Positions 41,806 to 52,734 of a stretch of 64,000 bases of DNA are shown piece by piece. The translations under genes were made by a program, and so were the position numbers. The notes under the pieces were generated by a model. That model saw nothing but the letters and a program-made list of their open reading frames with translations, did not search any database and had not been told where the DNA came from. Within the stretch, counting starts at the first letter, position 1. Every line of letters begins with the position of its first letter. The stretch is from Siphonodentalium dalli (taxonomy: Eukaryota > Mollusca > Scaphopoda > Gadilida > Siphonodentaliidae), in assembly GCA_032622095.1 (NCBI GenBank), contig CP136066.1:42729835-42793834 (forward strand), read 5' to 3'.

Positions 41806-42280
41806 GCCGACATATTAAAATACAAAACTGTCCGTACCAGATACAAAAAGAACAATAAACTAACATTTCATACCCTCAGAGCTAATAAATATTCCTATTT
41901 CTATTCATTCTATCCTCGTACCATAGCAGAATTTAACCTGTTACCACCCTCCACAAGCATAATTGAAGACAGCAAAACATTCAAGTCACAGCTCTCATCA
42001 TCATTGATGCAGTCCATAATGGCCAAAAGAAAACGTCGCAATAATACTGAGAAATAGACACTGACAGTTGTAATAATTTTATTCTTCTAATATCACGAAA
42101 CGACCAAAAAAAAGAAGTTTAGACGCTCAAAAATCAATGTTACGTCCACCACCACATCTCAAACTCAAACTAACACCATTGAGTCCTACTAACATTGTCT
42201 TGGAATCTTTACTCTCCTCCAGGCGGCTCATAATTGTCAGTAAATGACAGCGAGCTGCCACACGAAGAAGAAGAAGAAGT
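41806..42280 (+). mobile_element. 5'-truncated LINE 3' end (ORF2 C-terminus, GAA tail)
   Basis: An 83-codon open frame (41806-42057) ends in TAG. It contains YSFYPRTIAEFNLLPP followed by a Ser- and Lys-rich end (MAKRKRRN), matching the C-terminal F-P-R-T-I-x-x-W/F-N-x-L-P motif that follows reverse transcriptase in CR1/L2/Crack-like LINEs. A 3' UTR of about 200 bp ends in (GAA)5 at 42264-42279, a simple-repeat tail typical of such elements. It has no start codon and is a dead fragment. Confidence 0.75.
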
Positions 42281-42322
42281 ACCTAAGTTAAAGATATCAT
42301 TAAGAAAATATATAGTTCCATT

Positions 42323-42696
42323 TTAACCCTTTACCCAACAGAACGGCCCTGTGCCAATGCATTCTCTTATATATGCGAGTCGAGAATGCATTGGCTTAAC
42401 ACATTACAAATTATAAAATTGTTAAAGAATGTAAGAAAAAATGGTAAAAAGTGTTAAAAAAAGATATTTTTTAGGCCAATGCATTCTCTTATATATGCGA
42501 GGCGACCTATGGTCGACTCGCATATATAAGAGAATGCATTGGCACAGGGCATAACTGTAACTATCACAATGTGGTCAAGGAGCCGGTTCCAATGATATCC
42601 ATATTTGTATGGTTCTATTGAGACAGACCGAAGATATTTTAGGCTGTTGAAGCTTTATTTGGCCGGTTTTGGCCGGTTTGTTGGGTAAAGGGTTAA
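42323..42696 (-). mobile_element. piggyBac-like MITE, family A copy 4, inverted
   Basis: TTAACCCTTTACCCAACA to TGTTGGGTAAAGGGTTAA. The first hairpin has lost one arm section (about 42353-42395); the second is intact (42474-42545). Confidence 0.9.
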
Positions 42697-43061
42697 ATGT
42701 GTATTTTCATGTTGATAAAATTGTTCAACGACATTTATTACACATGTTTATCTCTCAATCAATACTTAATAACCCAACACAAATTGAAAGTCATAATTAT
42801 ATTCTAATTAACATAATAAATAAAGTTCCCTCAGTGATATCGACATAATTGCGCTAAGCTCTTACATCACTGCTCGTGCCGATAATACACGTGTGTCTTA
42901 CTAAAATATGAGGCTGGGTTTATGGGATAATTACGTGGTAACTTAATTTAATAATGGCAGCGCCTTTTGTTGCAGAAGGATCATAAGAGACATAAAGATT
43001 GTTGAACTTTTCATCTGAACATTTCCGAAGGGATAATCACTTATATCCTTGAGTATTTAGT
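42697..43061. other. intergenic, nothing recognised
   Basis: No gene or known element. Confidence 0.35.
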
Positions 43062-43315
43062 CAAGCCTTGAAATAGGGTGTCTGTCATTTGCAGAATGAG
43101 GTCCACAGAGGGTGAATTTAGTGATGCTACCCCGCATAGTGGGCTAGCATCAACAAATTCACCATCTGGGGACCTCATTCTGCTTACACCTCAGCAGAAT
43201 GAGGTTCCCAAAGGGTGAATTTGGTGATGCTAGCCCACTATGCGGGGTAGCATCACTAAATTCACCCTCTGGGGACCTCATTCTGCAAATGACAGACACC
43301 CTATTTCAAGGCTTG
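43062..43315. mobile_element. palindromic element family H, double copy
   Basis: CAAGCCTTGAAATAGGGTG at the left is mirrored at the right. The inner GCAGAATGAGGTCC..GAGGGTGAATTTAGTG blocks occur in both orientations twice. The whole 254 bp is close to a perfect palindrome made of nested H units. Confidence 0.85.
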
Positions 43316-43350
43316 TATTTAGTATAGAAAGGGTTCACTCGCCACAATGA

Positions 43351-43794
43351 TTAAGGATGCATAATCCGAATTAATGCTCGCAAATTACTATTTCCTTGGC
43401 TTCGGATGGTCAAAGATATTTTATTCGAGTCAAGGAACCCACCCATCAAAGTTCAGAATGATCTGAATGTTTTTGAAATCTATTATTTTTCACCACCGAT
43501 AATAGTTAGTGGCCCAGTAAAAGGTCGCAGAGAAGACGGCATCGGAACAAATTGCGGATGAAGATGGATAACTCTAAAATCAAGTAGCTTTTTTGTGTCA
43601 GATATTTGACAAACCGGCAAAATTTTGTTGAACAAAATGTTGATACATAACAGGTTTTGGGCAATTTTATACCACAGTTGACTGTGGTTAGCATTATTTG
43701 TGGGCAATTAATAACTGAAGCGGCATTTTAAAAATGCTGTTGTTATTGGAATCTGATTATATGGGGACCATCGAATAGGATTGAGTACCTTTAA
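43351..43794. mobile_element. MITE family F copy
   Basis: TTAAGGATGCATAATCCGAATTA to AGGATTGAGTACCTTTAA. Confidence 0.8.
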
Positions 43795-43855
43795 ATAGTT
43801 TTTATTTTATTTCGACACATACTCGGATCTCTCTGCATGCACTTCTCTCTGAATG

Positions 43856-44313
43856 TTAACCCTTTCATTGCCAGGGGCCGATCTCATTGGCCCTAATATA
43901 CGGTATGTAAAATCGGCCCTAAAAAATTGAAGAAAATTATTATTATTTTTTTTTAATTTCGATTTTTTTTTTTGGTTGAATTTTTTTTGGGTATGCTTAA
44001 GCATGCTATAGCGAATAGGGGCATGTTATAACTCAAAACTATCACCAAGTATTCATAGTAATAATTTTGATGCCCATAAAAAATGTAAGATTCCCTGGCA
44101 CTAAACCTACAAAATAAGTCTGTTAAAGAATATAAGAAAAAATTATTAAAATTGTAAAAAATTGTAAAAAATAATAACAAATGATGAAAAATTGTTAGGC
44201 CAATGCATTCTCTTATATATGCGAGGCGACCTATGCTCGCATATATAAGAGAATGCATTGGCATAGGGTATATGGGTTGATACAAAAATCGGACCTGGCA
44301 CTGAAAGGGTTAA
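43856..44313 (+). mobile_element. piggyBac-like MITE, family C copy 3
   Basis: TTAACCCTTTCATTGCCAGG to CCTGGCACTGAAAGGGTTAA. One hairpin with a shortened loop (about 44199-44264). It contains the uninterrupted site GTATGCTTAAGCATGC. Confidence 0.88.
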
Positions 44314-44491
44314 ATAACGATCCCAGCCAGGGGTCAATATTATTACAAACATAAATGGGGGGGGGGGGGGTAACAAATTATGTATCTGTGAACCAATATA
44401 GTTCAAATGTTCAAGGCCAATGAGTGAAATTTTTTAATGTAATTGACTTGAAATCGAACCATCGCTTTAATTCGTCTGTTGACCGTATATA

Positions 44492-44942
44492 TGACCCGCC
44501 ATATCAAATCCAGTCGTAAGTCGGGATTTTTTTTACCCTGTGCCAATGCATTCTCTTATATATGCGAGTCGACCATAGGTCGCCTCGCATATATAAGAGA
44601 ATGCATTGGCCTAACAATTTTTTATCATTTGTTTTTAAATAAATGTTTCTTACAAATTTTAGGAAATAAAATAAAAAAAACATCCATTACCCTGCAGGGA
44701 GCCCCACACATATATAGAAGCATATAGAAGAGTGTCGTCTGCTCATGTTTGTCTGGGGCTCTGTATGTGTGAAATTATAAAATTGTTAAAGAATACAAGA
44801 AAAAATTATTAAAATTGTAAAAAATTGTTAGGCCAATGCATTCTCTTATATATGCGAGGCGACCTATGGTCGACTCGCATATATAAGAGAATGCATTGGC
44901 ACAGGGTAAAAAAATTACGACTGGATTTGATATGGCGGGTCG
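44492..44942. mobile_element. hairpin MITE, family B copy 3
   Basis: TGACCCGCCATATCAAATCC at the left and GGATTTGATATGGCGGGTC at the right; hairpins at 44547-44617 and 44832-44902. First unit of the repeated 1.25-kb segment. Confidence 0.9.
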
Positions 44943-45767
44943 TATATATCAACCAGATATTCCCTGGCGTATTACAACTATACTATACTTGGGAATGACC
45001 CCCACTAAAATGTCTAAATTTATTGTTTTGTGAAATGCGTACAAGTATACCACCAACAAAAGATTGCTAACGACCTCCTGTTATACATATATGTGCATTT
45101 TGAGTGAAAACAAGATATATTATGTACTTATTCGGGTGCGTGAAACTAGTAAGTTAGTATTCAGGCACTATGCCAACTGGAGGAATATAGCATTCTTGTA
45201 ACATCGCCGAAAATTTCAAACAAATCGACCATTCCACGCCATAGAAAATATCGTCTGAACTATGCGCAATTGTAAATATTTACATCTCGATTCGGGACGC
45301 AACTATTTGCGATAAGTTAACGAAAACGATTTCGGCATCCGAATTAGCGCTCGCAAATTACTATTTCCTTGGCTTCGGGGGTAAAAAATATTTGATTCGA
45401 GTCGAGGAACCCACCCATCAAAGCTAGGAGTGATAAGATATCGATGTTTGAAATCTATTATTTTAGTTTTAAGAGGCCCAGTAAACTGTCGACGAGAAGA
45501 ACTTATCTGACCAGATAGCTGATGAAGATCGATAACTCTAAAATCCAGTTGTTTTTTGTGTCAGATATTTGACAACTGGCAAAATTTCGTTGAACAAAAC
45601 GTTGATAAATAACAGGTTTTGGGCAATTTTATACTATAGTTGACTGTGGTTAGGATTATTTTTGGTCAATTAATCGATTCTGATAACTGAAGTGTATTTT
45701 GAAGAAATGTTGTTGTTGTTGTATCTTGATGATATGGTGACCATCTGATCGGATTGAGTACCTTTAA
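44943..45767. repeat. composite E-F segment, second copy
   Basis: Same order as 31774-32561: shared unique sequence, left part of E (from about 45115), the identical E/F joint near 45330, then F through its right end CGGATTGAGTACCTTTAA (45764-45767). Confidence 0.85.
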
Positions 45768-45939
45768 AGTGACATAACTCACTACTGAAATTGTCATTTA
45801 TAATATCACTCAAGAAATCAAAGTAAATCAAACATAGGAATGTAATAAGAAAATATAATTGATCATTAGGACAAGATAATTTTCTACCCCGGCGTTCTGG
45901 GCACCCAGTGGATTGTCCCACCTCACTTTAACTGTCTGT

Positions 45940-46196
45940 ATACCCTTTACCCAACAGAACGGCCCTGTGCCAATGCATTCTCTTATATATGCGAGTCGAC
46001 CATAGGTCGCCTCGCATATATAAGAGAATGCTTTGGCTTAACACATTAAAAATTATAAAATTGTTAAAGAATGTAAGAAAAAATGGTAAAAAGTGTTAAA
46101 AAAAGTTTTTTTGTTAGGCCAATGCATTCTCTTATATATGCGAGGCGACCTATATATAAGAGAATGCATTGGCACAGGGCCGTTCTGTTCTCTTAC
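45940..46196. mobile_element. family A MITE, eroded
   Basis: ACCCTTTACCCAACAGAACGG at the left, but TTAA has mutated. Hairpins at 45968-46036 and 46118-46175 (the second with a deleted loop). The right end breaks off after CCGTTCTGTT. Confidence 0.75.
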
Positions 46197-46347
46197 ATTG
46201 ATTGCCTACAACAATTGGGATCGCCTCTTTATCTGGACCATTCCCAGCCTGAGCACTAAACTGCACCTTTAAGCTGCAATTCTAGTGGAACAGGATTGTC
46301 GATAATTCACCTGACGCGCCCATGATTGTATATCGAAATATATATAC

Positions 46348-46615
46348 TTAACCCTTCCATGACTTGATTTTCCTGAACTTTTGTGAAAACCCTGTGTCAA
46401 TGCATTCTCTTAAATATGCGAGTGTCTCATACTGATCCTGGCATATATAAGAGAATGCATTGGCCTAACAATATTTACGTTGACCTTGTAAGCCATTGCA
46501 TTCTCTTATATATGCGAGGCTCCCTATGGGAGACTCGCATATACATGTATGAGATAATGAACTGACACAGGATCATAATGATGCAGCAGCGCAGTTCCCG
46601 TCATGCAAGGATTAA
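46348..46615 (+). mobile_element. TTAA-ended hairpin MITE, family D copy 1
   Basis: TTAACCCTTCCATGACTTG at the left; GCAGCGCAGTTCCCGTCATG..GGATTAA at the right. Two diverged hairpins (46397-46467, 46490-46560) whose loops read GTCTCATACTGATCC and GCTCCCTATGGGAG instead of the usual GTCGACCATAGGTCGC. Confidence 0.75.
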
Positions 46616-46687
46616 TATGGGTTCACGATTATATACAGATCGGTGTACAACCGGGATCACACGTGCCACGCGATGTTAGCATTATAT

Positions 46688-47070
46688 TTAAAGATATATT
46701 ATGTACTTATTCGGGTGCGTAAAACTAGTAAGTTAGTATTCAGGCACTATGCCAACTGGAGGAATATAGCATTCTAGTAACATCGCCGAAAATTTCAAAC
46801 AAATCGACCATTCCACGCCATAGAAAATATCGTCTGAACTACGCGCAATTGTAAATATTTACTTCTCGATTCGGGACGCAACTATCTGCGATAAGCTAAC
46901 GAAAACGATTTCGCCATCGAGAGTCACTGTATTTAATTAATATTAATATATAAGAATGGCGGTGTTTTTTGTCTATTTGGAATTTAATATTTTAAAAAAT
47001 TACTACTTTGAGCAAGATTATTCTCCATTTCTATTTGATCACCGTACCGGGGTGTTTCACATCACTTTAA
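46688..47070 (+). mobile_element. MITE family E copy
   Basis: TTAAAGATATATTATGTAC to GGTGTTTCACATCACTTTAA. It runs directly into the tandem array built from its own right end. Confidence 0.85.
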
Positions 47071-47532
47071 GATTATTCTCCATTTATATTTGATCACCCT
47101 ACCGGAGTGTTTCACATCACTTTAAGATTATTCTCCATTTATATTTGATCACCCTACCGGAGTGTTTCACATCACTTTAAGATTATTCTCCATTTCTATT
47201 TGATCACCCTACCGGAGTGTTTCACATCACTTTAAGATTATTCTCCATTTATATTTGATCGCCCTACCGGAGTGTTTCAAATCACTTTAAGATTATTCTC
47301 CATTTCTATTTGATCACCCTACCGGAGTGTTTCACATCACTTTAAGATTATTCTCCATTTCTATTTGATCACCATACCGGAGTGTTTCACATCACTTTAA
47401 GATTATTCTCCATTTCTATTTGATCACCCTACTGGAGTGTTTCACATCACTTTAAACCGGAGTGTTTCACATCACTTTAAACCGGAGTGTTTCACATCAC
47501 TTTAAACCGGAGTGTTTCACATCACTTTAAAA
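47016..47532 (+). repeat. 55-bp satellite derived from the MITE E terminus
   Basis: About eight units (GATTATTCTCCATTTCTATT, TGATCACCCTACCGGAGTG, TTTCACATCACTTTAA), then three 25-bp subunits (ACCGGAGTGTTTCACATCAC). Every unit ends in the E element's terminal ACTTTAA. Confidence 0.95.
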
Positions 47533-48480
47533 TAAGTATCCTGATTGAATCAGATGGGGATATATATCTATATTTGCGAATGTCTGTCTGTCTGTCTGTC
47601 TGTCTGTGTTCTATAGAAATTCACAGGGGACCATCTAGATGATGCCAAAGGGGTCTACTAGGGGTAGCTTTTTACGAGAAAGATAATGGTCGGGGTTAGA
47701 ATTTTCTAAAGTGACGCCGTTATTGTCAGGGGCAGAAAACGGGGAGGGGCAGAACAAAAATTTGTCGCCGATTGCCACCAAACTTATATATAATCATTCC
47801 CATAATATGAGGAATCTAATGGCGTGGTTTAAATATGGCAAAAGTCGCGCCGTTCGCGTTAGGGGTGCCCGGAAGGGGGGTAGGCAGATTTTGTTACTGT
47901 CGCCGATTGCCACGAAACTTACATATAATCATCCCCATGATATGAAGAATCCAACGGTGTGGTTTAAATATGTCAAAAGTGGCGTCATTTGAGTCAGGGA
48001 TGAACGGAAGGGGAGAGGGGCACCAAAATTGATAAAACTTATTTTAGCGCCGATTTCCACCAAATTGATATATATTCTTCTTCATGATACAATGAATCTA
48101 ATTGTGCGATTTAACAACGCCAAATTGTTGTTTTTGGATGAGATATTGGGAGGGGTGGGCTCTAAATTTGATAATAAGTCGCCGATTGCCACCACACATA
48201 TACACAATCATCCCCATGGTATGAGGAGTCTAATTGTGTGGCTTTTATCTGTAAAGTGTGGCCTCATTCGAGTCAGGGTTGCATTGAAAGGGACAGGGGC
48301 ACCAAAATTGATGCAAAAATATTTTTAGCGCCAATTTCCACCAAATTGATACACGTTCTTATCCTTCTTATCCATGATACGATGAATCTAATCGTGATTT
48401 AAAGACGCCATAGTGGTGCTGTTTGGGTGAGAGATGGAGAGGGGATGGATTGTCACCAAATTTTATAAAAAAAATTGTTT
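47533..48480. repeat. diverged tandem units of about 130 bp
   Basis: A short (TCTG)n run at 47579-47608, then about five diverged blocks sharing TCGCCGATTGCCACCAAAC, CATGATATGAGGAATC and GTGGTTTAAATATG. Open frames here follow the repeat and show no protein family. Confidence 0.65.
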
Positions 48481-48483
48481 AGT

Positions 48484-49140
48484 TGCCGACCACATGTTAT
48501 AGGGACGTTTATATTGTAACATGTTATCTTCGACCACCCTCTGTTTTAGGATGTAACGCTGCTATTCCTCGTCGCCTGACCACATGTTATAGGTACGTTT
48601 AGAATGTAACATGTTATCTTCGACCACCCTCTGTTTTATGATGTAACAATGCTATTACTCATCGACTGACCACGTGTTATGATGACGTTTATATTGTAAC
48701 ATGTTATCTTCGATCACCCTCTGTTTTATGATGTAACAATGTTATTCCTCGTCGAATGAACACATGTTATAGGGACGTTTAGATTGTAACATGTTATCTT
48801 CGATCACCCTCTGTTTTATGATGTAACAATGCTATAATTCATCGACTGAACGCATGTTATAGGGACGTTTAGAATGTAACATGTTATCTTCGACCACCCT
48901 CTGTTTTATGATGTAACAATGTTATTCCTCGTCGAATGAACACATGTTATAGGGACGTTTAGATTGTAACATGTTATCTTCGATCACCCTCTGTTTTATG
49001 ATGTAACAATGCTATAATTCATCGACTGAACACATGTTATAGCGACGTTTAGATTGTAACATGTTATCTTCGATCACCCTCTGTTTTATGATGTAACAAT
49101 GCTATAATTCATCGACTGAACACGTGTTATAGGGACGTTT
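48484..49140. repeat. 90-bp tandem repeat
   Basis: About seven units containing ACATGTTATAGGGACGTTTA, GATTGTAACATGTTATCTTC and ACCCTCTGTTTTATGATG. Units alternate between two sequence types near their ends (CTATTCCTCGTCGAATG and CTATAATTCATCGACTG), suggesting a higher-order repeat. Confidence 0.95.
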
Positions 49141-49762
49141 GATGGTTGATCATTGATCATTGATGGTTGGTGGCACCTTTTTGGGAACAACAGTGAAGAA
49201 GTCATTAATTAGTAACTGAACTATTTATGTAAAAATTAAACACAATGTTGGCTTATTGCCACTATAAATATTACCTCACAATATATGTGCATACTGTAGA
49301 ATAAAACATTTTTTATTTCAAAATGTATTTTTCAATGTCGAAAACAACATCATAACCGTTGATAGTTTTTCAATTGTTTGAACACTTGGAATATGCCAGA
49401 AACGGACCAATTTAAAACTTACCTTTGATTCTGTTTGATTTGGTCTTGAATAGATTTAATATGATTTTTTTCTTATTTTAGGGGGTGGGTCCAAAAAAAT
49501 TAGGCGGAATTTTTTTTTTTTTGCACAAAAAGGGAGGGTGGGTAGCAAAAGGGCTGTAAATTATTTTTTTGGGCCCTGTATGTGTAAATTTTCTCACAAC
49601 CCCCCCCCTGAGAGAGATAAGAAAATATCTAATGGATTATAGGGGTTTCATGTGATATAGAACTATATTTCAAGTACAAATATTTATTACAAGTTTATAC
49701 TTTGTATAAGTTGAGATATTGGTTATAAGTATAATAATCAGTGTACTCTCAACTAATTTGTG
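49141..49762. other. intergenic, nothing recognised
   Basis: No gene; short T and C runs. Confidence 0.35.
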
Positions 49763-49958
49763 TTAACACTTTCGCGACGGGAGCTGCGCTGTTGCATCAT
49801 TAAAGATCATATGCCATGCGTTCTCTTATATATGCGAGTCTCCCAAAAGGGGGCCTCGCATATATAAGAGAATGCACTGGCTGTCAATGTAAATATTTAC
49901 CTTGACCTTGACCTTGTTGCACAGGGTTTTCAGGAAACTCCAGTCATGGATGTATTAA
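49763..49958 (-). mobile_element. family D MITE copy 2, short form
   Basis: TTAACACTTTCGCGACGGG to TCCAGTCATGGATGTATTAA. One hairpin (49813-49882). Its right TTAA is shared with the next F element. Confidence 0.7.
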
Positions 49959-50401
49959 AGGTACTCAATCCGTTTAAACACCCCTAAATTACTATCTCTT
50001 TGGCAAAGGGGGGGGGGGTAAAAATATTTGAATCGAGTCGAGCAACCTACCCATCAAGCTCAGAGTGATCAGATATCGATTTTTTAAGTTTGTTAATTCA
50101 ATTGTTTGTGGCCCAGAAACACGCCGTCAAATGGATGGTCTCGGTAAAAATTACGGATGAAGTTGGATAACTCTAAAAACAAGTGGTAATACGGTTAAAT
50201 TTCGTGAATAATACAGCCATATTTCGTTGAACAAAATGCGGATAAATAACACGCTTTGGGAAATTTTATACCATAGTTAACAGTGATTAGCATTATTTTG
50301 TTACAACTAATCGATTCTGATAACTAATGCGTATTTTGAAGAAATGTTGTTGTTGTATATTGATGATATGGGGACCCTCTGATCGGATTGAGTACCTTTA
50401 A
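49955..50401. mobile_element. MITE family F copy
   Basis: TTAAAGGTACTCAATCCG to CGGATTGAGTACCTTTAA. It abuts the D element at a common TTAA, consistent with insertion at D's own target site. Confidence 0.85.
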
Positions 50402-51567
50402 GAATACTTATGCAATAGAGTGTAAAAGGTTGCTATGACTATTTTTCCACAATTTTTTTTTTATATATAATTAATTCTGTTTTTGAGCATTTGATCTTTT
50501 TGTTGACTATGTGGTTTTAATTAAACCCAGCTCTACATTAAGATTTTCTAGCAGACGACTGGGTGTAAGTTCTGTCCTTTTCAGCTTAAAGATGAATATA
50601 TATCGTTGGAATAAAAGCGAGCCAATACTTTTCAAGCTATCTTTATTGTATTAGGAGGAGTAAAATATTCCATTTTTGCAAACATTTTATAAATACAAAA
50701 ACGGAGATAATAATCTGTAATAATACGCTTATAGATACAGCAAGAACGATGTGGATATTGCGATGTTTTAATAGAATGAAAAAAAAAAAATCGCAACGAG
50801 AGGTTCGATTCCCGGCCTGGGAATTTTGTCTTGATGCGACGTGAAACATTTTTAAAAGTTTATATCGAGAGCTTAATAAGTACATTACATTTGAAAGTAA
50901 CTTCGCCCATCAGGCATAACAAACTATTTTTCTCTCAAAATATCCAGTAGCAATGTTCTATTTCCAAACGAAGTGAGTTCAACATAACACAGCTATTTCG
51001 TTAGTTTTCTTATTTATAGTTAGTCAATGAGATACACTGAAGTCATCATCACATAAGGCCGCTGCTCGCACGTGAAAATCCACACTCGGTGTTATATGGT
51101 ATTCATCAATAGACGATAGTTGTTCAAGTGGTCCTGCTAATATGCTATGATGCATGGTAGACTTGCAAACTGATTACGTTATACGAAAAAGTACCGTTAT
51201 TTTTCTATAGTTGTCATTTTCGTGGTGTTTGGCTAATCCGAGCGATTTGAGAAAAAAACCAGTGTGTGTATGAAACATTCAAGAACATATGTATTTTTGA
51301 AAAATATAATAATGCCTGCTCTGGTGTTTCTACAGACATGAAAAAACATCTTGATTATAGTCGAATTTCAACATATAATACAACCAGCATTAACCATATT
51401 TCGCAATAATTATGTTTTTGAATGTTTGATACGCATATTTCTTGATATGTTCAGATTATCGGAACAGCGTGAAAAAGACAAAAAATAAAATAAAATAAGG
51501 GTGCATTTTGTTTGCCCTAACAGCATCAAAGCAACTCACCAGGACCCAACCGCACCATAGCACATTA
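50402..51567. other. intergenic, nothing recognised
   Basis: GAGAGGTTCGATTCCCGGCC at about 50797-50816 contains an exact RNA polymerase III B box, but no A box or cloverleaf fits upstream, so no tRNA is called. No gene. Confidence 0.4.
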
Positions 51568-51920
51568 GAAGGACCATTTGACCAGGGGTGATAACTCTAT
51601 TCAGGACCACTTGACCAGGGGTGATAACTCTATTCAGGACCACTTGACCAGGGGTGATAACTCTATTCAGGACCACTTGACCAGGGGTGATAACTCTATT
51701 CAGGACCACTTGACCAGGGTGATAACTCTATTCAGGACCACTTGACCAGGGGTGATAACTCTATTCAGGACCACTTGACCAGGGGTGATAACTCTATTCA
51801 GGACCACTTGACCAGGGGTGATAACTCTATTCAGGACCACTTGACCAGGGGTGATAACTCTATTCAGGACCACTTGACCAGGGGTGATAACTCTATTCAG
51901 GACCACTTGACCAGGGGTGG
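51568..51920. repeat. 33-bp tandem repeat
   Basis: About eleven nearly identical units of CAGGGGTGATAACTCTATTC plus AGGACCACTTGAC. The length is a multiple of three, so both strands show spurious repeat proteins. One unit near 51716 lacks a G. Confidence 0.97.
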
Positions 51921-52085
51921 CCGTTGGCAAAAATTTCCCGCCACATCGTGATTATAGTCTGATATTTCTTGACGGCGAAGTTAGAAGTTTTTCAACGAAA
52001 ACATCTCTTTATATAATACAAATGTCAGAGAACAAACGTTGGGGGGATTCATAGAATGACATAAAAACGATTATTACTATATAGA

Positions 52086-52236
52086 CAAGCCTTGAAATAG
52101 TGAGCCTGTCATTTGCAGAATGAGGTCCCCAGAGGGTGAATTTAGTGATGCTATCCCGCACAGCGGGCTAGCATCACCAAATTCACCCTCTGGGGACCTC
52201 ATTCTGCAAATGACATGCTCACTATTTCAAGGCTTG
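52086..52236. mobile_element. palindromic element family H, intact copy
   Basis: CAAGCCTTGAAATAGTGAGC to GCTCACTATTTCAAGGCTTG; the inside is GCAGAATGAGGTCCCCAGAG and its mirror, centre CCCGCACAGCGGG. The whole 151 bp folds back on itself. Flanking TATA-rich text on both sides may be the target duplication. Confidence 0.88.
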
Positions 52237-52296
52237 TATATAGAAGAACTTTAAACCAGTTTGTTGCAGCGTTAGTACTGCGAGCTCGTGAGAGGA

Positions 52297-52560
52297 ATAA
52301 CCCTTCTATGAATGGAGCGTCCTGAAATTTGTAGGAAACCCTGACCCAATGCATTCTCTTATATATATGCGAGTCTCCCATAGGGAGCATCGCATTTATA
52401 AGATAATGCGTTGGTTAACAATATTTACATTGACCGTGTAAGCCAGTGCATTCTCTTATATATGCGATGCTCCCTATGCGATACTCGCATATGTAAGAGA
52501 ATGTACTGGCACACGGTTGTTAATGCTGCACCAGCGCAGCTCCCGTCGTGAAAGGGTTAA
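52297..52560 (+). mobile_element. hairpin MITE, family D copy 3
   Basis: ATAACCCTTCTATGAATGG at the left (TTAA mutated) and GCTCCCGTCGTGAAAGGGTTAA at the right. Two hairpins at 52352-52418 and 52440-52510. Confidence 0.75.
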
Positions 52561-52734
52561 TAAAAATACCCCGTTTTGAAGTTCGAGAACTCCCGTGACG
52601 AGAGAGGTAGAACACCAACCCCATATGCAAGTTTTGATCCACATTGTTTGTAAAAGCATGACAAATCTGTTTCAAAATTTAGTTCTGATCAAGGAAGGGT
52701 ATTTTGGAAACTTTTAAGGAATGTGTAGATATTA

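Noticed and set aside
50797-50816. possible tRNA gene
   Set aside because: An exact B box (GGTTCGATTCC) is present but no A box, acceptor stem or anticodon arm can be built around it.
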